Below the pieces are notes generated by a model. It was given only the letters and a program-made list of their open reading frames with translations. It made no database searches and had not been told where the DNA came from. A program made the position numbers and the translations under genes. Of a stretch of 64,000 bases of DNA, positions 12,166 to 24,806 are shown in pieces. The DNA lies in the NCBI GenBank assembly GCA_905331475.1, contig CAJNYU010003572.1, forward strand, positions 8,407 to 72,406, written 5' to 3'. The number at the start of each line of letters is the position of its first letter. Position 1 is the stretch's first letter. The stretch comes from Rotaria socialis. Its lineage: Eukaryota > Rotifera > Eurotatoria > Philodinida > Philodinidae.

Positions 12166-14170
12166 AAAACAATACTTCCTGTCTTGCTTAGAATGAAAAT
12201 TTTAGCCGTGGAAAATCTACCCTATTCAGTTTTGCATTTCATGAGAAGAATCTCATTTTTTTCTTTCTCAATATCAATGCTTGTTTATTAAAATATACGC
12301 AATACAACGGAAGAGTAAATATAGCATACATAACTATCTACAGAATATATGACTATTTCTTTCCGTCCGTTTTAGAATATTGATCAAGTAAATTACGAAG
12401 CTTTTCAATCAAGCGTGCCCATTTATGCTCCTACTGTTCTAAATGACATTTTTTCTTGTGTATTCATATATGAGCTCTAGAAATTATGTTACAAAATCAA
12501 ACCAAAAAATAGATCAACAAAATGAAGTTATTGAGTCGAAACAAACATTTTCAAAAAGTTTGAACGATAATGAAGATCTGCTAAAGATAAAGTTTCAAGT
12601 ATGCTTAATAAGTTTTTGACCTAGATGTCTAAAGATAAAACGATGAAACAATAATTGGATTGTGATAATAATAAAAATAAGAAATCAAATACTTCTTGAT
12701 AGTCGACACTGTCTTGATCAGTCATTTATTTTTCATCAATGCATATGTTACCTTTTGCTGATGAATTGTTCCTATGAGGATTATGAACAAACTTTCCATC
12801 TTTCATATCGACGAGAAACAAATCAAACCTGATACTTATTTTTCAATTTTGTTCGTTAAGAAAATTATAATAAATTCTAAAATTTTCTTCGAGATCAACT
12901 AATAAATCGTGTGAGGATTCAGTCGATTATTTTGATAGCATGAGCAAGTAAAAATAAAATGACTCGAATCATACAAACATGTTTTTGATGCACGCGTACT
13001 TTCAATTAATATATACGCAGTAGAAACGAAAATCATTCTTATAACATTTCAGTACAATAGAAGTCAATTACTCTAAAAAGATAATTTTATTTTCGATAAA
13101 GAAAAATCAAGAAAGAATGTTTTAACATAACATTAATTAGGATTCAAGTTCATTTGAATTGAACATGTGACATTGGCAAATAAAGTGTTAAAGTAACAGT
13201 TTAAATTCACAGATTGACAAATTTCATGATTTATTATTCAATTTCTTTGTTAGATATAAGTTGACTCTAAATAAATTTGATTATAAAATTGCAAAAAGAT
13301 AATATGACGTGGCGTAATCCTATAATATGTGACTTTCCGAAAAGATTTTATTGATGACTATGAAACGGAAGAATATTTATGATCAAGTAAAAAGATTTGC
13401 CTTCTTCCATGTAAATTTATTTTTCAATTGTTTTTATTGAATGAATTTCACTTTCATATAAATTTTTGTTCAGATGTCATACAAACAAATGATAAGAAAT
13501 AGGAAATGGAAAAAGTGCAATTATCCAGGTCTATAGATCATTTTCATATTTATGACATACATAATCGACACTACATAACATCAAAATATGAGTTGCTTGT
13601 TTAAATCTCAAATACTGAATAATTCACATCCAATTGATCTACAAATTAAGATAGAAATAGAAGCATCGTTCATACATTTTTTCTCTCTTTTCAACGAAAT
13701 TATGTCACTTTTTACTTCTCTCAAAATTTGTTCGCTCCATTCATTGTTCTAGAGAGACTATTTCTATCACTATTTTTTCTCTACAAAGCACAAAAAAAAT
13801 CTTCCTTTGTTTTGAACGAAAATAAAATTCATCGATAATTTCATTGATGCTGATCTATATAGAACCAACTGAAATTCATCCGAGAAAAATCAGTTGCATT
13901 TCCGTTTTTTTCTTTCGCTATCTAACTGAAGAATAAAAATCTCTGCGTCCTTAAAAAAACACATTTTTAACGAGTTTCTATTTTTACTCTGCTTAACATA
14001 ATACACAAATGAAATGTGATCGTTGACTACTGCTGTTTGCCGTTATTGTGCTTCTGACACATGTCAATGTCAAATAATAATAAAAATTTCATTTGAGTAG
14101 TCGTGTGTGTACGTTTTTTTCTAAAAACACACTTTCAATTGATTTTTCGTGTGTATTGTATAAAGTAGAA
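12166..14170. other. Intergenic DNA
   Basis: AT-rich with no coding signal on either strand. The last few hundred bases presumably contain the promoter of the NHL-repeat gene, but no motif can be assigned. Confidence 0.55.
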
Positions 14171-15537
14171 ATGGTCGACTGGGCTACGCACGATCGTTTG
14201 TATCCACCTGGATATCATGCAATAGACATTCGATATAGAAGTATGAGTTCTGATTCGTCACTACCTTATTTTGTTGCATTAAACAAGAGTAAGTTTTTGT
14301 TCAAATATAAAATAAAAACCTAGTTAATTAACAATAAATAATAGAGCACAATTGTCGCTCACGAGCAAAGCAATCAAAACAAATTAAAAATGCAAATGTG
14401 TTTAGTGAAAATCTTCTTCAAGGTCTTAATCCAGCTATTTATTTCTATCATTCAATTTCTGTTAACGAAAGTAATGAAAGGTAAACTGTTTTCATTAATA
14501 TGAACAGATAGTTGAATACTTATGCAAACTAGAAATTCAAAATTACTTGCATCCTATACTTTAAATATAAATTGGCCTCGTTCAATATGTTGTTTATCTG
14601 AAACTGATGGATCATTGATTTTATGCGAACAAGAGCGATGTCGTCTTCTTCTTTTTACATCTCAATTAGTGCTTCGATCAACTTGTGGTGGAACACGAGG
14701 TGATAATCTTTATCAATTCGATTCACCTTGGAGTGTAGCTACATTAAATGATAATTCATCATTAAATGTCGCTGTAGCTGATACAAATAATCGACGAATA
14801 CAGTTTTTTACTATTGAACATAATGGACAATTTTTATACAAATATGGTTTAGTTACAAAAAAAAAACCTTATTTTATTGCAACAAGCAAACGATATTTTG
14901 CTGTATCCTGTGAAAACGGTTTTATTATTACCTTCTCAGCAAACGAAAGAACTGAATTATCAAAAATAAATTTCAAGAAAATATCCTCAACGCAAAGTAA
15001 TATCAATATTTTTTATTTATCGATTTTGTGATATTTAATGATCGTATTTAATCTATTTTAGATTCATGTGAATTAGCCTATTGTTTATGCATGGATCCTG
15101 AAAGTAGTTTCGTTTTTGTTAGCAATCCAATCGGATCACCGAATGTGATTCATCAATTGACTATAACTGGTGAATACATTCGTGCTATTAAACTTGATTA
15201 TAGACCATTTCTTCGAATATCTTCTCTTGCATTTGATAAGCGTAATCGACAGCTTGTTATTGTCGATTCACTTAATTCGATTATTTACTCTGTAGAACAT
15301 GATTTAGATGAAGATAATGTAGAAATTTTATTAAAACGCTCTGATAATCTTAATTATCCACAAGCGTTATGCATTAGTAATGAAGGTCATTTAATTGTCG
15401 TCGAATGCAGTGTATTAACAGAGCACACATTAAAAATCTTTCAATATCATTCATGCATATGTCATTCACGTTTGACAACGTCTAGTGTAAAGACAAGCGA
15501 AACAACTAGTGTTCGATCAATGATTTATCAACGCTGA
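14171..15537 (+). CDS. NHL-repeat beta-propeller protein
   Basis: Four exons join in phase (14171-14288, 14345-14480, 14533-14996, 15062-15537) into about 397 residues, with introns of 52-65 nt. The region from about residue 100 shows NHL-type propeller blades: strands followed by a D-T-N-N-R-R motif (VAVADTNNRRIQFF). A second blade pair (SSLAFDKRNRQLVIVDSL and LCISNEGHLIVVE) lies in exon 4. NHL propellers usually bind RNA or protein. No RING, B-box or signal peptide is visible, so a TRIM-NHL ligase assignment is not supported. The first 75 residues are basic and look disordered. The start is the first ATG in the only frame that splices through. Molecular role unknown. Confidence 0.8.
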
Positions 15538-16530
15538 CGTGGAAAAGAACTAGGAACTTATTAGCTTATTTCTAATCATATGGTTGATGTATTTGAGAAA
15601 TATAGCAATAGAAAATTTGTATCACTTCATAAAAATACAAAAGAACAAAGAAACTGTTTTTGATAGATCACAATGGAAATAGCGCATGGGAAATTTTAAG
15701 CAAAATCGTCTATTCTTTCCTAAAAAATTCCTTTTTTTCCTTTTCATAAAGTAAAGCCGTAATTAGTATATAAAAATTGAAATATAAAGTTAAGAATTAA
15801 TTCAATAGTAAATAAATGTAAACGCTTCATTGAACCATCATAAATCGCAAGCAAAAGTAATATGCACCTGCTCGAATATGTCTTGCACTGTTTAAGCGTT
15901 ACTACTGGTAAAACTAGAACATGAAGAAACAGAGCTTATCTGAATTTTTACAGATGATGAACTCTTTAAAAATTAAGATACCTTAATCGAAACAAAATAT
16001 TTATTATGAAATGCAATCAGATTTCACTTAAACATGAAGAAAGTAAAAAAGACAAAACGGCAAGTCAAGAGTCTTAATTCTCGAAGCATTTAAAGTCATA
16101 TGAAAATCAATGAAATTTATCATTATTAGAAATTGAGTTCGCAAAGGAATCGAAATTCACGTTAGGGAAGTTAGCACAAGATTCGAGTTTTTCCAGGCCG
16201 GATTCGCCTATATGGTTGTGTTGACTTTCATTTTCGTTGTGTTGGATGCAGAATTTTGTGCTGAATCGAATGGTGTAATTTTTAAAGGGAGTTGCCGATC
16301 AAAATCTGGCACTTTATCCGAAAATACTGCTTTTTCTGAAAATCTTGTAGAAGTAATTTCAGCCCTGATTCCTTGCTTTAGCTGTGTTCAATCTGAAAAT
16401 GGTTGACTGTCCTGCCATAAGTATGTTCTCTCTTCTTCTCTCGGTTTCATTCTATCACGTTTACAATCATTCCATTCTTCTTCTCGTATCTATTCTATTT
16501 AAGTGAGTGTTAATGTTTAAAGAAGGGGGA
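15538..16530. other. Intergenic DNA between convergent genes
   Basis: No convincing gene. A 64-codon open frame at 16212-16406 lacks any recognisable feature. The region separates the 3' ends of the NHL gene (plus strand) and the next gene (minus strand). Confidence 0.5.
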
Positions 16531-17075
16531 TTATTGCTGGTGAAAAGATAATAATAATAAGAAGGCGAAATAAAGAAGAAGATTGTAACAATCTTCAAAT
16601 TGAGTTAACTCAAATGTCACAATGGCATTGCCAAAAGATACTTTATTGTAAGCACATCGCGTTCCAACATCAAACCTGTAAGTACCTGGTGAGAGATAAA
16701 TAAATGATACTCGAGTTATTGGCATTCCCAGAAGAGTCGCTGAATAAAAATATCCTCCAGTTACATCAACTGACCAAATGTCTGAACCAAGGCCAAAATT
16801 AACTCTTTTCTCATTGTTCGGTACAACTTTGTTTCCAATAACTAAATTTCCGTTGACCAGCACTTGAAGAAAGTGATCGACCCCGCCTGCCTGATTAATA
16901 ATTCTAGCTTGCACTGTAATCTTGAATAGAGTGTTTTGTATTACATGAAATGCTTCATCCATATTTGGAACAGCAGTAAAAACAGTGTTTGGCATAATAT
17001 CGAAGGTGCCAGGAAATGTTTTCGAAAAAACTGTATACGATCTGATTTTTGGAAATACCGTTCGTATATTGGGTC
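16531..17075 (-). CDS. Terminal exon of a predicted cell-surface beta-rich protein
   Basis: An open exon runs from a good acceptor (TATTTTTAG just upstream of 17075) to a stop at 16531, encoding about 180 residues. The frame stays open upstream of the internal ATG at 16995, so that ATG is probably not the start and a 5' exon lies beyond 17075; I could not place it. The protein alternates hydrophobic and polar residues like a beta sandwich (FLQVLVNGNLVIGNKVV, GTYRFDVGTRC). It ends in a hydrophobic tail (LLLYFAFLLLL) right at the C-terminus, as in GPI-anchored or tail-anchored proteins. Family not recognised. Confidence 0.6.
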
Positions 17076-20048
17076 CTAAAAATAAGTAATCTTCTATTGT
17101 GATAAGCTCAATTTATCGTAGAAGGAAAAAGAAGATTTGCACGGACGTTGCACTTCAGTTCTTATGCGCAGCCATCCTGTTCGAATCAATCATCATTCTT
17201 TATCATCACTGTGCTATTAGATCTTCAGATTTTAGTCTATTGAAGATTTCCTCTCAACTTTTATTCATTTTAATAGCCTTAAGAAAATGAATGGCTCTAA
17301 TTCTCCGAGTATTTTTCTTCGTCTGTTCTACTTCTAACTCTTGTTGTTACATGTCAAAAACATCGACTCAGAATCTTAACTAAAAAATCTGTCCACCAAT
17401 AGATGAAAAATGTAAGACCCATCACAAAATTTTGTCACTGTTACCTTTATTCCCGTAGAATACATTGAAATAGTCTTGCAAATACAGAAAACACCGAAAA
17501 ACATGTAATAGAGATGCATTTTGTTTTTCTTCTAAATCAAATACATGAATTTACTTTAGTTTTTCATCCTCACTAAAAGCATGCTTCCTCCTACGACTTG
17601 CACACAAATAACGATTATGCAAATTACTGATGGTATTGGAATAAATTAATTTTTTCTCACGATTACCAAAATTAATTCATCATGGTACATTGGAATTTCG
17701 CTTCATTGTTACCTCAAGCGAAAATAAACTAGGAATACGATAAGTATTCTCGTTCCTCGAAAAAGAAACGATGCCATACTTGGTACACATGGCTGTGTTC
17801 GCTCCGGCTTCACCCACACTCAGGTCGGTTTTTATGGGAAAATCCGAAAAATATCCGGCCTTTTCCTGTCAAAACCTATCTGCAACTATTGACTCTTGTC
17901 GTCATAGCATAACGTTTAAGATAGATAACTCTTAGTGATACTTCAAATGGTTGATTATATTTTCACTTGGTCTTCTCTTGTTAACTTACTTGAAATAGGT
18001 GATATTGTTGAGTGTCGATTGTCATTGCTTCATCGATGGAAAATTTAAGCACTATTTTAACAGTGAATTCACATATACATTTGTTAGTAAGATACTATGA
18101 ATGAAACTTGCTGAGTCGTGACGGATTTAATTCATATTGTTATGAGCACAAAAATACAGATAAATGTTTCCTTCAACTTGTATTTCTCTGACAATTGATA
18201 TTGTGATAGATGAGCTTAAATTCATTCATGGTTTCTTGCAAATGATCAGAGTTAATTAGCAATTACTTTTCCAATAATGGATGATTTCAAAAATATCACT
18301 AGCTTCAACTGTTTTTCAATGAGTAGTTTTAATATGGTGAATTACCTCATATAAATTATAAATTATACATTATTTAACGTATGATTTATCACTGCATTTA
18401 GATCTATGAGTATAAGACATCCGACTCTTTGCAAAATACAACTTAGAAAAATGAATAAAACTTAATCGTGGTAAATTATCCGGGAGCCAACAATCGTCTT
18501 TTTTGTCTGCTAAAAATATATTTCTACGATAAATGTGTATAGATGAATCCCATGTGAAAAAATTTACGCGAAAAATCAACATATTCTTGATGATAATCGA
18601 TTCAAACCACAAATAATTGATGAAAATCTAGCAAATATGATTTTTTTTCAGATTAAATTGAAGATTACAATCGATTTGTTTTACTTTAATCGCATAAAGT
18701 CGACTAAAGCGACTATAATCGATTCTCTATGATTTTTCTATTAATCAATTTTCATGAGCATTTCATTTTTTTTTTTTCGGTTAAAATCCACGAAAATTGA
18801 TTATGCTCTTGAATCAATTATAATCATTGACATTTAGTTAGTTTAAAATAAACGCCTACTACTAATAATATATTAAAATAGCTAAATTGAAAGCCCAGTT
18901 AGGAGTCATTCAATGTTTTCAACAGAATAGCTTACGAAAATCAAGCAAAACTGATCCCAGGCTGAAAAAACATGTTTTGAGAACTTTCACGATCAGAAGT
19001 CACTTATTTATTGACTTTTTTGTAGTTAATAGGAAAACGTTTTAAAAAGAATCATTACAAATGATTTTTATAATTGTTTTGCGTGATAAAAGTTAAAATT
19101 AAATCCACCCTAGTAATTTGAAGATTGTTCATTTCAACAATGTAAAATAAATTACGGTTTAAATCTTAAAAATATAATATCTGGAAGAGTTAGAAAGTTA
19201 GATTATTAGTTCAATGCTTGGTAATAAGCAACATGCACAGACAATCCTACATCAGCGGCTATCAGCGTAGTTATTCAAAAAATGATGGAACAACCTATTT
19301 AGACTCGATACAAGGCAAAACCGTAGACACTGAGCTTGATTTCGTTATGCTCATGAAAAACGCGATTTCAACATTTATGACTTGATTTGAATCTAGAACA
19401 ACGATTCAATTATCTCGAAAATCTGATGTAATACACGATAACCAGAAAAATCAAACCCCTTTCAAAGAAAAAATATTGTAACACTCTTTACAGTACTTTC
19501 CATAAAAATAATTGATTACGCAAAATCTCCGCATTCCTGAGTTATGATACGAGCTTCCTTTTAATGTGAAGTTGAGTTGTTTTTCGTTTTGAGAGCGATT
19601 GTTTTCGATGATTTCTGCCTTTTCTCGGAGAGGAGTATCATCAGTTCGTTTAGCAGAAAATAAGGATATCGATATCAAGCCATCACAGTTACTTTAAATC
19701 AGCTGTTAGTTAATTTGTGATTCATTAAAACAGATAAAAATCAGCTGAAATTTGTTGTAATCAATAGTGTGGGGGAAAAAATTGTTGCGTCGATTATAAT
19801 CTGATTCGTTACCCATTTTTTACAGTGGAAACGGTGTATTGTATTTTTATCACATGAGATTTTGTAATCTTCAACAAATGACACATGATCTTGAGAATCT
19901 GATTGGTAAGTTCAATGGAAAAGAAAGTGGATTTAGTTATTTGTTTTTAATTAGATTTGTAAATAAAAGTGATTAAAAACAAATTGATACATCTGAAACA
20001 GTTCCCATTTTGTGACTAAGACCATGCAAAAACATCGAGAAACAATGG
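17076..20048. other. Intergenic DNA (probably with an unplaced 5' exon)
   Basis: Should contain the missing 5' part of the gene ending at 16531, but no exon could be fixed. Near 18660-18830 there are repeated AATCGATT/AATCAATT motifs and a 12-bp inverted repeat, TAATCAATTTTC (18742-18753) and GAAAATTGATTA (18792-18803). A short frame at 18370-18612 (minus) has no domain and is not called. Confidence 0.45.
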
Positions 20049-22654
20049 TTAAAAATGAATTTTTTCTATGATTGGTAAAATTGCATCAAACGATGGACGT
20101 TTAGTTGGATCATCGTGTGTACATATCTGAATAAGTTTATCAATATGAGATGAAATGCCAGTTGGTGGTAATCGAACATGTTCATGAACAATCTATTGAA
20201 ATAAAATCAGTCGAATTCTTTCACAGAAAAAAAAGATCTATGATAAAAAAAATACTTTTAAGCCGCATTGCATTGGTGTTAGATCACTAAATGGTATACG
20301 ACGACTAAATAATTCCCAGAGAAGAATTGCAAATGACCAAATATCCGACGCATTTGTTAATGTTCCATTTTCTAATACTACGATAAAAGTCAATGATTAA
20401 CATAGGATGCTTGTTCTTCGTCTCAAAATAAGCTTTACCTTCAGGTGCTACCCAAGCAGGTTGACTAAATTCAAGATTTGATTCAAATGAAAAATGACAA
20501 TCGGCTAGATTAAGTCGAGCAATATTTTCTTCATTGATCTATGAGAAATATATTACCATATTAGAATAAGTTTATTTAGGCATATAACAAAGAAACTAGG
20601 TGATTAACTAGAGATAATCGAATGGATTTAGCACACCCGAGAAATCATACAGAGAAAACTGAACATGAGAGTATTTCTATTTTTCGTATTGATTAACTTC
20701 GTACGTTTTGACAGCGCGGGACTAACGTTAAACATTAGCACCAAATAATCTTCTGAACGATAGATTTAATTGTCTTGTTAAAGAATTTAGAAGATTCTTC
20801 GATTGGATATTAATTTCAAATATTAGTTATTCAAATAACAGTTACAAATTTTTACAAGAACTATTTCTGTATCTTTACAAAAATAAGAAGTACTTGTCTC
20901 ATAAAAAGCGAACTGCCTATTCCCTCTACTGAAAGGAGGGTATTACGAAAAACGAGTTAAATGCGTTCGTTCGTAAGTTCGTAAGTTCGTTCGTCCAATA
21001 GGAAAGCAGATGCATAAACTTCACAAACCTCAAACAATATCTGTAGAGACAGGTTTCACCGAAGGTAATCGGGGTCGGGGAACACGATGGCGTTGTCAGA
21101 TTTTTGAAATTTTGCNAAATCATTTCGAAGCTATAAAATGTGAAGTCCCTCAGCTAGATAGTTTAGGATAACTACGTTCTACATGACTAAATCCTTTCAG
21201 TAGAGGGTTGGCGACGCTAACGTCGCGTTACCTTGTTTATTTACCAGAACGTGATGACTATTGAGAATGAATTGCGGTCGAAATGAATTTGTTATGCCAT
21301 GTAAAAACGCCATACCACGCCCTATGCCCAAAGCTATTTTAAGAGATACTGCTGAATCAATGGTATTGTCTTAAAAAAAAGAGCAGAATAAATAAAACAA
21401 AGCAGCTTTTTTTTCTTCCTAAAATCTTTCTTTACTTGTTTTATGTAACATTTGAAATAAAGTTTGATTTCCATGTGAATATTGTGTCAGAACAATAACA
21501 TTAGGACTATCATGACATACTCCAAATGGTACAAGTAAATGTGATGAATTGAAAACTCTATTGAAAAATTTAGTTTTATTTATAAAAAGCAAAAGTGAAA
21601 AACTAAAACAATCATGTTTTACTTTATTTTATCGATTTCATGTTGAAATGTTGCTGATGCATAGGAGTTATGATGTAATTTAAATATTTTTGCCATAATG
21701 GATGTATTATTATAGACTGCTTGCCACATCTATAGTCGAAATAGATTATGAAAAAAACAAAGAATGAGTCGTTTAGAAATGAACCTCATGTCGATGATTC
21801 GAATATAAACAATGTTCAAATTGTAATTCTCGAATATCAATGATCGATTTTGTTGACGAAGTTCCCATAATATCAAACATTGGCATTACTGGACATCGAT
21901 CATGTTCTTCGAATGGTATAATTTGTTCATCTTGTCCTTGTTCTTTTGCTAAATCTGTTGGAAGAAAAATCTCAACAAAGTCATAATGTTTTGTTTAGCA
22001 AACAAACCAGACAGTTGAATACAAATTTCTGCAGATGAACATAAATCTAATGGTGTTTGTCCATAACGGTTTGAAACAAATAGTGCAGCATGTCCAATTT
22101 CAATAAGATATTTAGCGATAGATAAATATCGATGAAAACATGCATAGTGCAGTGGAGTATTTCCATGAATATTTGTTAAATTTATATGTGCTTTATTTTT
22201 AATTAACTAAATGTTAATGATCAGAAGCGAAAAAAAAACAACAAAAAAAATAATTTACTTGTTGAACAATGTCAAAATGATCATGACTAACTGCTAGATG
22301 TAAGGGTGTATCATCGCCTGAAATTCGATATCATTTTGTGCATATTCAACAAAAAAATGATAGTTGATATTATATACCTCGATTAACTGCATTGGTACGA
22401 GCACCTCTTTGCAGTAATAATTGAACTATGGATAACCGACCATACCATGCTGCCCAATGAAGAAGAGTAAATCCGTGTTCATCACTAAAGTAGAGAAACT
22501 CTGTGAAGTAAGAAAAAAAAGCTTCCCGTAGATAAACTGTAGTCAACCTCTGATGAATGTCATTTGCCGTATTATCAAGCCATAGGCGAACAGCATACGT
22601 ATTATTTTGACGAATTAATGAATATATATCATCACTCTCATTTATAATTACCAT
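20049..22654 (-). CDS. ILK: Integrin-linked kinase (ILK) homologue, 11 exons
   Basis: ILK is the ankyrin-repeat pseudokinase scaffold (with PINCH and parvin) at integrin adhesions. Eleven exons join in phase: 22654-22548, 22484-22378, 22317-22259, 22206-22008, 21954-21785, 21729-21623, 21557-21436, 21369-21245, 20538-20439, 20377-20256 and 20192-20049. The product is about 453 residues, almost exactly the size of vertebrate ILK (452). The N-terminus carries the ILK hallmark YAVRLWLDNT, then ankyrin repeats (HGFTLLHWAAWYGR, DDTPLHLAVSHDH, GNTPLHYACFHR). The kinase lobe has the Lys of MAKIF, ARG-like GRGMAFLHG, then RPQFILN where HRD would be, ADC for DFG, PAWVAPE, SDIWSFAILLWEL and a PTKRPSFDAILPIIEK end. 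Loss of HRD and DFG is normal for ILK. Intron 1 keeps the frame open, which could mislead gene callers. Intron 8 holds a transposable element. Confidence 0.95.
20918..21235. mobile_element. Short non-autonomous element in ILK intron 8
   Basis: A perfect 16-bp inverted repeat marks the element: CCCTCTACTGAAAGGA at 20922-20937 and its complement at 21192-21207. Beyond the right repeat is a perfect 6-bp-stem hairpin, GCGACG-CTAA-CGTCGC (21211-21226), and then TTACCTTG. The same left end, right end and extension recur in the 1.6-kb element at 44570-46158, so this is an internally shortened relative. Left of centre are GTTCGT repeats (about 20967-20996). An ambiguous base n lies at 21116. Terminal repeats set in from the 3' end and followed by a hairpin resemble Helentron/HINE elements, which is an inference. 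Confidence 0.75.
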
Positions 22655-24806
22655 TTCAGAGAATGAGTGAGTAGAAGCAAAAAGAAACAGAGCAGTAGAA
22701 TTCAATCGTATTGCCAATAGATAAAAGGCGCTACAATCAATCATTCACACTATATATCTTCTCCCCAAGGTTTGCACTCATTTATATTTCTATGTCAGAT
22801 AGAATAGAAAAGTAAATGAACGGCAGAGGTACTAATAATACTGACTTTCATTCGCAGGTATTCTATGCGATTAAGTGAGCAGAATGATGGACATTTAAAA
22901 TCTGATTCCAAGTCAGCTTTACTTCTTTAGTTACCGTTGATTATTTTTTTATGAAGTTTTCTATGAGTTGAAACTCATTGAAACATGAATAGATATGCAT
23001 AGTTATTCAGAATATCAGCTTTGATTTTTTTTTGTACACGATAGTTGCATTTAAATCTCTGCAGACATCAATCTTAGTCGAAACTTGGAAGTTTCTTCGC
23101 TCGGTATTGTAATAGTTGTTTTTTATTGGTTGTTTTTCTACTAGCATTAAAAAACCAATATATACGACACACAAAACATCGACATTTGAAAAAATATTCT
23201 TTTTTCTTTCAAATTCTTGCAATGGAAAATGTTATAAAATCTGTTACTACCAGCCAATGAATGTTACTAATGCATTAAAATCCGTCAGGACGATGCCAAT
23301 TAATGAGATTGCTTCGTAGTCTATCGCGAGTTCATTTTTCTTATTGAAATTTATTTTAAACCATAAACAACTATGAGTTATGATCAAATTAAAAAGAACA
23401 AGACTGAGGAGAAAGAATGTTACGATTCTATATGATCAACATCCAGAGCACACTTGCATATAAATCATATAAATAGAGCATATGCAGTCCGGCAATCTGT
23501 GTATAGAGCTCAGCGAAATGATGTACTAAAGAAGAGGTAGATGCTGGATATGATCAGAAATCAAGCGCTGACTCTCCGATATTGTCATTCACTCGTTCGG
23601 CATAGTCAGCCTCGAGAAAGTGTAATTTTTATAAACAATGTAAGATAAAATAGTACGATGGTACTTGATGGAAGAAGTTGATAAGCTATCAATTCAATAC
23701 CAAATATAGAAAAGAGTAAAGATAAATTAAATGCGTTGCTACAAGGATAAAGAAAGTCGACTACAAAATAAGAAATGAAGATATATAAAAATAACGATCA
23801 TTGCGTTAGATAGTGAAAACAAATTCGTATTCCTTTTCTATTGAACAAAAATTCGAGTGGAAAAAATAGATAAATGTTGTCCAAATGATACTTCAGTGAT
23901 ATGAAACAAGCTAGAATAATAAGCAATTGAGTCAACATATGTTCCAATAATGCATCTTGTCATGTTCGATGAAGAACCATTTCCTGTATACAAATATGAA
24001 GAGTTATCGAGATTAATTATAAGCATAACCAAAATAACCTAAAAACTACGTCTTTTATTTTCAAATCTTCAATGAAGAGAGAAATCAGTATTCAACAGTG
24101 ACATAAAAAGTAAAAGACAATGTTTGGCATGTGTACATGACTGCATAGATAATCTTCGTATGTATGCTTGGTTGGCAGGTGTTTCGTAGGTTAATGAAAT
24201 GATCGTCGTGTTGAAAAAGTATTTCTGTGGCAATGGTGTTCATCGTTCAATCTAAAATATAGGAATGATTTTTACAACGTTTAGGAGTGTGTGTGGGTGT
24301 CTCTCGGTGATTTTAGGAGTTTAGTGTCGCACTCTTTGTACATGAATCACATGTTATTTCGATTTCTATCAAAAATATGGAAACTGAAACTGTAAAGTGA
24401 GAAAAAGTTTCTTATACGAAACAAATGAATGAATAACTGCACCGCTTAATTAATGATCTGCAATGATATACAAGACGGGAGTATTTCATGCCCAGTTGAA
24501 GATGATTATAGGTGCTGTCCATCATCAATAATATACGATAGTTGTCACATCTGATTATTGAAGAGAAAAGTTACGCTCGAGATGATCTGGTTGATTCACA
24601 GTAGGAAAACTCACATTAACTAAACGACTCACGTTTTATCTTGAGGCATTTTAATCTAGAATACACTTTAGAGATATTGTCCAATACTACTAAACTCTAT
24701 TCATCAATGAAATTTAATGAATTCTCAAACCTTTTTCAATTTCACTACCGTGTTCGAAACATATTTAAGAGCGTAAGCAAAAGTAAAATTCATAAATATA
24801 TATATA
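22655..24806. other. Intergenic DNA upstream of ILK
   Basis: The first few hundred bases presumably hold the ILK promoter and 5' UTR. No domain-bearing frame was found, and small frames at 23007-23319 and 23838-24032 have no supporting feature. Nothing else was recognised. Confidence 0.5.

Noticed and set aside
16212-16406. 64-codon plus-strand frame
   Set aside because: No signal peptide, domain, splice context or conservation can be argued.
21116-21116. The ambiguous base n as a biological signal
   Set aside because: It is an unresolved base call within the intronic element, not a feature.
22485-22744. A longer ILK N-terminus from 22744 and reading through intron 1
   Set aside because: The ILK family starts close to the first ankyrin helix, and the 63-nt insert has GT-AG borders whose removal restores the conserved segment.
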